A stretch of 64,000 nucleotides of DNA from Helicobacter muridarum (GTDB lineage Bacteria; Campylobacterota; Campylobacteria; Campylobacterales; Helicobacteraceae): NCBI RefSeq assembly GCF_000765805.2, contig NZ_JRPD02000009.1:1-64000 (forward strand). Reading direction: 5' to 3'. How positions within the stretch are numbered: position 1 is the stretch's first letter; each line of letters opens with the position of its first letter. The notes under the pieces were generated by a model. The model saw only the letters and a list, made by a program, of their open reading frames with translations, was not told the DNA's origin and ran no database searches. Shown here piece after piece: positions 57,876 to 64,000 of this stretch. The position numbers and the translations under genes were made by a program.

Positions 57876-57932
57876 GATTCGCCTTTGATTTAGAATAATT
57901 TGTAATTGTAATAGTAAAATGACAAAATTTGT

Positions 57933-57938
57933 TATAAT
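57933..57938 (+). promoter_or_regulatory. -10 box of the Fur-family gene
   Basis: A perfect TATAAT in the gap between divergent dxr and the Fur-like gene. Transcription would begin near 57945, giving an ~80-base leader that contains the 7-1-7 palindrome and the strong AGGAGGGA ribosome site. Confidence 0.5.
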
Positions 57939-57952
57939 TGTGAATTTTCCAT

Positions 57953-57967
57953 ACAGCATTATGCTGT
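57953..57967. promoter_or_regulatory. Perfect 7-1-7 palindrome, candidate Fur-family operator
   Basis: ACAGCAT-T-ATGCTGT: seven bases, one spacer, seven complementary bases. Fur, PerR and Zur operators have exactly this 7-1-7 form. It begins ~8 bases after the predicted transcription start of the Fur-family gene at 58025, a position suited to self-repression. The half-site differs from the classical Fur (GATAAT) and PerR (TTATAAT) sequences. A small RNA hairpin is the alternative reading. Confidence 0.5.
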
Positions 57968-58024
57968 TAGTGGTTTCATAATGACTTTATTTCTTTTCAA
58001 TAATGAATCTATTAGGAGGGATCT

Positions 58025-58384
58025 ATGAATTACATTGCCATACTAAAGGAACATAACATATCAATCACTGATTTAAGGCTCGACATGCTTGATATTTTAT
58101 CTCGTGCTACAAAGCCCTTAAGTCTTGAAGATTTTGATTTCCATGCTAATAAGACTACTTTCTATCGTAATATGGAGTTATTTGAAAAAGAAGGCATAGT
58201 TACTAGAACAGAAATTAATAGAAGATTCTTTTACGAATTAGCAGAAAAGACAAATGCACATTTTGTTTGTGATGTGTGCCATAAGATTACTGACTTTACA
58301 ATGCCTGAAGTTGGAAGTTACGAATCAAAGGGCAGAATTAAGAGTTTATTAGCAAAGGGGATTTGTCAAGACTGCGATAGTTAG
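58025..58384 (+). CDS. Short Fur-family metalloregulator
   Basis: 119 residues against 130-150 usual. The N-terminal winged helix is present (ITDLRLDMLDIL, KTTFYRNMELFEKEGIV). The dimerisation part has two Cys pairs, CDVC and CQDC, which form the structural zinc site. The His-rich regulatory region (the HHDH-type motif and the following His/Glu ligands) is reduced to a single NAHF, so the sensing site must be built differently or is lost. Strong AGGAGGGA ribosome site. Could be a Zur- or PerR-like member; which metal it senses cannot be told. Confidence 0.85.
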   Translation: MNYIAILKEHNISITDLRLDMLDILSRATKPLSLEDFDFHANKTTFYRNMELFEKEGIVTRTEINRRFFYELAEKTNAHFVCDVCHKITDFTMPEVGSYESKGRIKSLLAKGICQDCDS

Positions 58385-58565
58385 GATTGTTAAAGAGCTA
58401 TATTGCTAATATTTGACTATCAATATATTTTAATTGCATATTGAAATATATTAAATTGACTTTTTGTAAATTTAGTATTTTTATACAAAACTAATGCTGT
58501 TGAGTATTTTGAAATGTTATTTTGAGCATTTTTAGTGAGATATTAAAATGTGATAATAGTTGTAG

Positions 58566-58643
58566 TGGTGTCAAGGGGGGGACTTGAACCCCCGACCTCC
58601 GGCTTATGAGACCAGCACTCTAAACCAGCTGAGCTACCCTGAC
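58566..58643 (-). tRNA. tRNA with CAU anticodon, probably elongator Met
   Basis: Minus-strand cloverleaf: acceptor GTCAGGG/CCTTGAC, D stem GCTC/GAGT, anticodon stem CTGGT/GCCGG with loop CTCATAA giving CAU, and T stem GGGGG/CCCCC. The discriminator A is followed by an encoded CCA. The first pair is G-C, so it is not the initiator (which has a 1-72 mismatch). Elongator Met is likelier, but a tRNA-Ile with lysidine-modified CAU cannot be excluded by eye. Confidence 0.88.
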
Positions 58644-58759
58644 TTAGCGATACACCTTAGCCATACAGCCATACTTGGATTAATAAACCAAGGCGACAAT
58701 TCTAACCAAATATATTATAAAAGTCAATAACTTAAGTTTAGTTTGCAATAATTTTGCGC

Positions 58760-59941
58760 TTAACTAGAGTTTGATAATATATTTAGCTTTTTGCTAGGCT
58801 TATTTTGATTAAAATTAAATCCAAATCTAAATGTAATGACATTTTCAAACATTGCTATCAGAATAATAAATGTAACAAAACTACTTCCGCCATAGCTAAG
58901 AAGAGGTAAGGGGATGCCAACTACTGGGGCCAACTCAATAGTCATAGCAATATTTACAGCTGTATAGATAAAAAATAGCATAGCAAGTGAACTTGCAATA
59001 ACTTTTATAAAATAATCTTTAGTATCTAAAAAGCAAAATGAGAGCAAATGAACTACAATTAATCCATATAATCCAATTAATAAGCAAGAACCAACGAATC
59101 CAAATCGCTCTGCAAAATGAGCAAATATAAAATCGCTAGTTGCAATCGGGAGAAATTTTAATATGGCTTGTGTGCTTTCTGTTTTGGACCTGCCAGCAAT
59201 ACCTCCACTTCCTACGGCAATTAAGCTTTGTTGAACTTGTGAACTAGTATTTCCACTAACAAGTTTCATGATTCTATCAATCTGATAGGGCTTTAGAATA
59301 AACTTAAATGCAATTGGCGAAAATAATAACATAAATACAATACAACTTATCCATATCTTCTTATGCACACCAATTACAAAGAGCATACCATATCCCATAA
59401 AAAGCACAATAATAGCACTTCCTAAATCAGGCTCAATGAGTATAAGCCCAAATGGCAAAAGTATAAAAAAGCTTATCTTGCAAAACTCTATCCAACCATA
59501 ACCATCTATTGGAGGAGGATTTCTATTAATGTAATGAGCTAAAAAAATAACAATTGCAATTTTTATTGGTTCACTTGGTTGGAGTGAGAATCCTCCTATA
59601 TTAATCCAACGTTGTGCACCTAGCTTGGTAGTGCCTATAAATTTGACTGCTAAAAGCAATAAAATACAAATCCAATAAAAGGCTACAATGCCCTTGTGTG
59701 TGTAGCGAATTGGCATAAAAAAGACGAATAAAAATATAAATATGCTCAAAAAGCAATAGCCCATCTGCTTAAGTAGCAAAGCTTGTGAGGTTTCGCTTAG
59801 TAAATATGAGCTTAATAGTATAATAGGGAGAATAAGTAGAATGAGAATGTAGTCAAAATGTGTGCTAATCCTTGAGCCAAAGAGCAAAGTAATATCCTTA
59901 ATTTTTATCATAATTATAATCTTAAAATATGTTGATTTCAT
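58760..59941 (-). CDS. rodA: Rod-shape SEDS protein RodA
   Basis: Peptidoglycan glycosyltransferase of the SEDS family (RodA/FtsW), working with a class B PBP in the elongation complex. About ten membrane segments. Signatures: GAQRWINIGGFSLQPSEPIKIAIV, IEPDLGSAIIVLFMGYGML and the C-terminal VVGIPLPLLSYGGSSFVTF. 393 residues. The GIPLPLLSYGG sequence and short N-terminus favour RodA over FtsW. The start may be Met at 59941 or Met11 at 59911; neither has a strong ribosome site. Confidence 0.93.
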   Translation of the reverse strand: MKSTYFKIIIMIKIKDITLLFGSRISTHFDYILILLILPIILLSSYLLSETSQALLLKQMGYCFLSIFIFLFVFFMPIRYTHKGIVAFYWICILLLLAVKFIGTTKLGAQRWINIGGFSLQPSEPIKIAIVIFLAHYINRNPPPIDGYGWIEFCKISFFILLPFGLILIEPDLGSAIIVLFMGYGMLFVIGVHKKIWISCIVFMLLFSPIAFKFILKPYQIDRIMKLVSGNTSSQVQQSLIAVGSGGIAGRSKTESTQAILKFLPIATSDFIFAHFAERFGFVGSCLLIGLYGLIVVHLLSFCFLDTKDYFIKVIASSLAMLFFIYTAVNIAMTIELAPVVGIPLPLLSYGGSSFVTFIILIAMFENVITFRFGFNFNQNKPSKKLNILSNSS

Positions 59942-60021
59942 AAAATCTAGCTATAAATCTGTGATAAAATCCACCAACTTTGTTGTTTTATAGTGAGCAA
60001 TAAGAATATCAAAGGAATATC

Positions 60022-62370
60022 ATGGCAGCTAGGGTAGTTAAAAAACAATCAAATAAAAAAGAAAAAAATAAAAATACAGGAACCAAAAATCTCATCATTG
60101 TAGAATCTCCAGCAAAAGCCCGCACAATCAAGAACTTTTTAGGCAATGAATATGAGGTAGTCGCGTCCAAAGGGCATATAAGAGACTTGCCTAAAAGTAG
60201 ATTTGGAATTACTATTAAGGATAAGCACTTTGTTCCTACTTACAGCATAGCAAATGATCACGCTGAAATCGTTAAAAAGATTCAAGAGCTACATAACAAT
60301 TCAATATCTACATATATTGCTACTGATGAAGATAGAGAGGGTGAGGCTATTGGTTATCATATCATAGAGGCATTGCATGGCAAGATTGAGGATTTTCCTC
60401 GTATTGTGTTTCACGAGATTACTAAGAGAGCTATTGTCAACTCGTTAGAAAATCCTAGAATCATAGATATGAATAGAGTTAATGCGCAGCAAGCAAGAAG
60501 ACTATTAGATAGAATCGTAGGTTTTAAATTAAGCGGGCTTATATCTCAAAAGATTGGTAAGGGGCTTAGTGCGGGTAGAGTTCAGTCTAGTGCTCTAAAA
60601 ATATTAGTAGATAGGGAAAGGGAGATTAGGGAATTTGTTCCTAAAGATTACTTTTTAATAGAAGGAAAAATTAACAACTATTCTAAGAGTTTGAACAATC
60701 AAGCTGAAAACCCTACAAGCAGCAGATCTACAAAGATAGCTAAAGATGCTAAGCCTTCCAAAGATAACATAAACAATGATGTGATAATCTTTGATTTGGT
60801 AAAGTTTGCAGACAAAAAGATAGAGAAATTAAGTTTATTAGATGAAGAAGAAGCACAAAATATTGTGAAGTCTCTACACATGGAAAACAGCACTAGTGGA
60901 TTTATTGTTAGCTCTATTACAAAAAAGCAGCGCACAACAAAGAGTCCACCCCCATTTATGACTTCTACCTTGCAACAAGCAAGTTCAAATTTATTAAGTT
61001 TTTCTCCTACTCGCACAATGAGCATAGCCCAAAAACTTTATGAGGGGGTAAAGACAGATCAAGGATTATTTGGTGTTATCACATATATGAGGACTGATAG
61101 TCTTAATGTTGCAAAAGAGGCAATAGATAATGCTAGGGAATTTATCCTTGCTAATTTCGGACATGAATATCTACCTTCTAAGCAAAAGATATATACTGCA
61201 GAGCAAAAAGGAGCCCAGGAAGCCCATGAGGCTATTCGTCCAACAAATCTAGCTTTTACTCCAGAGATTGCTAAGACTTATTTAGCTCCTGATGAGCTAA
61301 AGCTATACACTCTAATTTTTCATCGTTTTATTGCTTCCCAAATGAAAGATGCTATTTTTGAGAGTTTAAATATCATCGTTACAGGTAAGAATAGCGAGTT
61401 TAAAATCTTAGGCAGAAAATTACTATTTGATGGATTTCATAGGATTGTGGGCGATGCGGATAAAGACAAGTTGCTACCTGACTTCCGTGAAAATGAAAAG
61501 ATAGTTTTTGATGAAATATTAGATATTAAAAAAACTACCGAGCCACCGAGCCACTATTCTGAGGCAGGGTTAATCAAAGTTCTAGAGAGTTTGGGGATAG
61601 GTAGACCTAGCACTTATGCGCCTACTATGAAGTTACTTGTAGATAGAAGCTATGTTGCATTAGAGAATAAACGTTTAGTTGTGCAAGATATTGCATTTAA
61701 TGTTATATCGATGCTTGAATCATATTTTCAGGAAATTGTTGATAGTGGTTTTAGTGCTGGACTTGAAAGTAAGCTTGATGATATTGCTAGCCATAAACTT
61801 GAATGGGAAGATGTGTTATGGGATTTCTATGAGCCATTTATGGAAAAGATAGCGCGAGGCAAGGAGAACATTCAATCCCAAAAGATAGTTATTCAAACAG
61901 GTGAGATCTGCCCATCATGTGGTAGCAATCTTGTAATTAGAAATGGGCGATATGGAGAATTTACTGCTTGCTCTAATTATCCTAAGTGTAAGTATATTAA
62001 GAGAGATAAAGAAGATGAAATAAGCAATGAGGTTTGCGAAAAGTGTTCCTCTCCTATGCAGGTTAAAGTTGGTAAAATGGGCAAATTTCTTGCTTGTAGT
62101 GCATATCCTAAGTGTAAGAATACAAAGTCTTTGCAGCAAGTAGAATCTCTTGGCGTAGCATGTCCAAAATGCGGTGGAAATATTGTAGCTAGATTCTCTA
62201 AGAGAGGAAGCTTTTATGGTTGCTCAAACTATCCATCTTGTAAGCTTATTTTGAATAACAAGCCTACAAATGAAAAATGTGAAAAATGTGGTGGAATCTT
62301 GTGTTTACATAAGACCAAAGAAAATGTAAAAGTATGCGCAGATTGTAAAAATAGTGTGAGTTCAGATTAA
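60022..62370 (+). CDS. topA: DNA topoisomerase I
   Basis: Type IA topoisomerase relaxing negative supercoils. TOPRIM opening LIIVESPAKARTIKNFLG with ATDEDREGEAIGYH, active-site GVITYMRTDS (Tyr near residue 348), and DQGLFG region. From residue ~628 there are four tandem zinc ribbons (CPSC, CEKC, CPKC, CEKC with their partner Cys pairs). A basic N-terminal extension (NKKEKNKNTGTK) and an Asn/Ser/Lys-rich insertion (~219-253) make it 782 residues, ~45 more than H. pylori. AAGGAA before the ATG. Confidence 0.97.
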   Translation: MAARVVKKQSNKKEKNKNTGTKNLIIVESPAKARTIKNFLGNEYEVVASKGHIRDLPKSRFGITIKDKHFVPTYSIANDHAEIVKKIQELHNNSISTYIATDEDREGEAIGYHIIEALHGKIEDFPRIVFHEITKRAIVNSLENPRIIDMNRVNAQQARRLLDRIVGFKLSGLISQKIGKGLSAGRVQSSALKILVDREREIREFVPKDYFLIEGKINNYSKSLNNQAENPTSSRSTKIAKDAKPSKDNINNDVIIFDLVKFADKKIEKLSLLDEEEAQNIVKSLHMENSTSGFIVSSITKKQRTTKSPPPFMTSTLQQASSNLLSFSPTRTMSIAQKLYEGVKTDQGLFGVITYMRTDSLNVAKEAIDNAREFILANFGHEYLPSKQKIYTAEQKGAQEAHEAIRPTNLAFTPEIAKTYLAPDELKLYTLIFHRFIASQMKDAIFESLNIIVTGKNSEFKILGRKLLFDGFHRIVGDADKDKLLPDFRENEKIVFDEILDIKKTTEPPSHYSEAGLIKVLESLGIGRPSTYAPTMKLLVDRSYVALENKRLVVQDIAFNVISMLESYFQEIVDSGFSAGLESKLDDIASHKLEWEDVLWDFYEPFMEKIARGKENIQSQKIVIQTGEICPSCGSNLVIRNGRYGEFTACSNYPKCKYIKRDKEDEISNEVCEKCSSPMQVKVGKMGKFLACSAYPKCKNTKSLQQVESLGVACPKCGGNIVARFSKRGSFYGCSNYPSCKLILNNKPTNEKCEKCGGILCLHKTKENVKVCADCKNSVSSD

Positions 62371-62447
62371 AGTATGTTAGAATACTTCCATTTTCTATTC
62401 ATCATGTAGCATCAGTATTTGCGATAATGGAGTTTAAGGATTATTCA

Positions 62448-63017
62448 GTGGCACAGCAAGAACCAAATGAGGTTATGTCTCCCAAATCAAATACATATAA
62501 ACAAGACATAAGCATTAGTAAGACTGGAGACGGTGAATCTAAAATTATCACTAAAGTCAATGAAAATAAAAAGACTAAAACCAAAAAGACAAAAAAAGAC
62601 ATTGCAGATAAATATCAAAAAAATATTCGAGCTGATTTTTTATATGCTAAGATTCATCGTGCTAGAGTTACTGACTCAAATCTCAATTACATAGGCTCTA
62701 TTAGCTTAGATTCTGGCCTTATGAAAGCTTCTGGAATATTAGAAGGAATGAAAGTAGAGATTTTAAATATTAATAATGGTGAACGATTTTCTACTTATGC
62801 TATCAAGGCTAATTCTAGTCAAGATAATACTAAAGGCGATGAGAAATATAAGGCAGCTACTGTATGTTTAAATGGAGCAGCTGCTAGAAAAGTGCAAACA
62901 GGCGATATAATTATTATTATTGCCTATGCAAATATCAAGATAAAACATGCTAGCAAGATAAAGCCAAGAGTGGTTTTTGTTGATTCTGACAATATGATTA
63001 CAGAAATACAAGAATAA
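62448..63017 (+). CDS. panD: Aspartate 1-decarboxylase with N-terminal extension
   Basis: Pyruvoyl enzyme making beta-alanine for pantothenate and CoA. The core is unmistakable: LYAKIHRARVTDSNLNYIGS with the Gly-Ser self-cleavage site, NNGERFSTYAI (Arg and Tyr of the active site), LNGAAARKVQTGDIIIIIAY and VVFVDSDN. The family has ~115-125 residues and begins MLYAKIHRA; here that Met is Phe and ~63 Lys/Thr/Asn-rich residues precede it in frame. No ATG, GTG or TTG lies near the usual start. GTG at 62448 has AAGGA 7 bases upstream and is preferred to ATG 62427. An ~11-residue insertion precedes VCLNGAAARK. Confidence 0.93.
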   Translation: MAQQEPNEVMSPKSNTYKQDISISKTGDGESKIITKVNENKKTKTKKTKKDIADKYQKNIRADFLYAKIHRARVTDSNLNYIGSISLDSGLMKASGILEGMKVEILNINNGERFSTYAIKANSSQDNTKGDEKYKAATVCLNGAAARKVQTGDIIIIIAYANIKIKHASKIKPRVVFVDSDNMITEIQE

Positions 63018-63037
63018 ATTATTCTAAGGAGATATTT

Positions 63038-63343
63038 ATGTTTGATCCCAAAGATTTGCAAAACCTCTTAGGCTCAATGCAAGAGCAGGTTAGAGAAATG
63101 GAAGAAAAGGCAGAGAAAAAAATCATTCAAACGAAAAGTGGGGGTGGATTAATAGATGTGAAATTCAATGGCAAAGGTGAACTAGTTGATATTAATATCG
63201 ATGATGAACTTTTGCAGGATAAACAAGCATTGCAGCTTTTGCTTATTAGTGCTTTAAATGAGGGTTATAAGCAAATAGAGGATAGCAAAAAAGATAATAT
63301 TATGGAACATATTAAGAGTCTTAACCTATTCAATTATAAGTGA
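63038..63343 (+). CDS. ybaB: YbaB/EbfC nucleoid-associated protein
   Basis: 101 residues, the usual size. N-terminal helix MFDPKDLQNLLGSMQEQVREMEE, then GGGLIDVKFNGKGELVDINID (the beta core) and a C-terminal helix ALNEGYKQIEDSKKDNI. Dimeric DNA-binding protein of bacterial nucleoids. AAGGAG precedes the ATG, 20 bases after panD. The panD-ybaB order is the same as in H. pylori. Confidence 0.93.
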   Translation: MFDPKDLQNLLGSMQEQVREMEEKAEKKIIQTKSGGGLIDVKFNGKGELVDINIDDELLQDKQALQLLLISALNEGYKQIEDSKKDNIMEHIKSLNLFNYK

Positions 63344-63350
63344 GAAATTT

Positions 63351-64000
63351 ATGAAGAAAATACCTTTTATCTTAATGCGATTTTTATTTGTATGTGCAAA
63401 GGTATTGAATCTACAAAAGAGGTTAATTATACTTTGTATTGTATTTTTACAGCTTTATGCTAATGAGCTTGAGCATGAGCTTAACAAGTCAGGCAATAGG
63501 ATTCCATCTACCATTCGAGATTCTGATAATACTGCAGATTCTCGAGATATTCAGGTTGTGGAAAAAGATGGCATGCTTTATAGCAATAACCAAGAGGTTA
63601 TTGATTTATTTGATAAAAGTGTCGCTGAAGAGAGTATTGATTATAGCCACTGTGCCGAATATTATAAACATGCTAGCGTTAATCTTGGCAATGGAATTTA
63701 TGCTATAGCACTAAAAAATGGCTCAATCATAGGATATAGCAAGATTAGACCTAAGAGCAGTAAAGTTAAAAAGTATGATCAGTTTAGCGGGTTATTTTCG
63801 GTTGGTGGTTCAGCCTTAAAGATGGCTTATGAGTTATCCGATATTGATGAATATGCGTTGAATAGGGAGCTTGCTAGCACAGGGATAAGAGGCTCGAGAC
63901 CGGGCAGATTCCAGAAACATCAATCAAATTTCTTGGATTATGCCAAGTTTTCAGCTCCTACACAAAAAAACGGAGTTATAAGTAATATATGTTATAAAAT
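63351..64000 (+). CDS. Exported unknown protein, 3' end beyond the window
   Basis: An uninterrupted frame from ATG 63351 to the window edge (at least 216 residues). A basic start with a hydrophobic segment (LIILCIVFLQLYANE) looks like a signal peptide or anchor. The rest contains SHCAEYYKHASVNLGNGIYA and a KYDQFSGLFSVGGSALKMAYEL segment; no motif is recognised. It begins 7 bases after ybaB and is probably in its operon. H. pylori also has an unknown gene after ybaB. Incomplete, so function cannot be judged. Confidence 0.7.
   Translation, partial: MKKIPFILMRFLFVCAKVLNLQKRLIILCIVFLQLYANELEHELNKSGNRIPSTIRDSDNTADSRDIQVVEKDGMLYSNNQEVIDLFDKSVAEESIDYSHCAEYYKHASVNLGNGIYAIALKNGSIIGYSKIRPKSSKVKKYDQFSGLFSVGGSALKMAYELSDIDEYALNRELASTGIRGSRPGRFQKHQSNFLDYAKFSAPTQKNGVISNICYK

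Noticed and set aside
57876-57959. Extended N-terminus of dxr up to ATG 57959
   Set aside because: The 28 extra residues are hydrophobic and unlike the family, the ATG lies inside the 7-1-7 palindrome, and GTG 57875 has a proper ribosome site and gives the standard start.
58574-58580. G7 run as a phase-variation tract
   Set aside because: It lies within the T stem of the CAU tRNA and is explained by that structure.
1-64000. CRISPR arrays, insertion sequences, prophage, rRNA operons
   Set aside because: No spaced repeats, transposase or integrase motifs, phage structural genes or rRNA sequence were found on either strand.

Overview
The window is a 64-kb, AT-rich chromosomal segment from a Helicobacter species (Campylobacterota) that is not H. 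pylori and most likely of the enterohepatic type. The case rests on the Helicobacter-like versions of valS, hldE, ftsH-prmA, the U32 peptidase, napA, panD-ybaB and the outer-membrane proteins with a C-terminal Phe, on low GC throughout, on AAGGA-type ribosome sites, and on a poly-G tract of the kind used for phase variation in this phylum. I see no rRNA, CRISPR array, insertion sequence or prophage. Two tRNA genes are present: Pro-GGG and a CAU tRNA.

Layout. 0.4-3 kb: unknown protein, Nudix hydrolase and MetF-like protein on the minus strand. 3.1-10.3 kb, plus strand: valS, era, hldE, a MotE-like protein and ispH. 10.6-13 kb: a TonB-dependent receptor broken by four frameshifts. 13.1-16 kb: a TAXI-type TRAP transporter (fused permease plus binding protein). 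16.5-25.7 kb: a giant ftsK, a conserved unknown protein, murG and rpsA with small genes after it. 26.7-31.2 kb: an accessory block in which all three genes (second TonB receptor with a G12 tract, outer-membrane protein, Bcr/CflA efflux pump) carry single-base frameshifts. 31.6-39 kb, minus strand: tRNA-Pro, lgt, AI-2E-type permease, then the operon unknown/pseudopilin/prmA/ftsH. 39-41.5 kb: thiL and U32 peptidase. 41.7-45.2 kb: the operon gspE-type ATPase/OMP/NYN protein/Rrf2 regulator. 45.3-46.9 kb: a glycosyltransferase and a gutted paralogue. 47-53.4 kb: dapB, small conserved protein, RND pump, and ABC permease plus ATPase. 53.4-58.4 kb: a carbonic anhydrase homologue lacking all three zinc ligands, gpsA, an FtsL-like protein, napA, dxr and a short Fur-family regulator. 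58.6-64 kb: tRNA(CAU), rodA, topA, panD, ybaB and an incomplete unknown gene.

Themes. (1) Cell envelope and division dominate (murG, ftsK, rodA, ftsH, lgt, hldE, FtsL-like). (2) Type II-like DNA-uptake or secretion parts (GspE ATPase and pseudopilin) lie at two places; H. pylori uses a ComB type IV system instead. (3) Many conserved enzymes carry in-frame, low-complexity, Asn/Ser/Lys-rich insertions (ValS, FtsK, MurG, Dxr, TopA, PanD, PrmA, U32 peptidase, ABC ATPase). These stretches, and DNA outside genes too, are rich in the word TAGATTCT/AGAATCTA. (4) Broken or switchable genes are confined to surface and transport functions, while the housekeeping genes are intact. The most notable single observations are the ligand-less carbonic anhydrase, the G12 switch in a TonB receptor, PanD with an obligatory N-terminal extension, the insertion/word pattern, and a perfect 7-1-7 palindrome in the leader of the Fur-like regulator. 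All family assignments come from reading motifs by eye; no database search was run.
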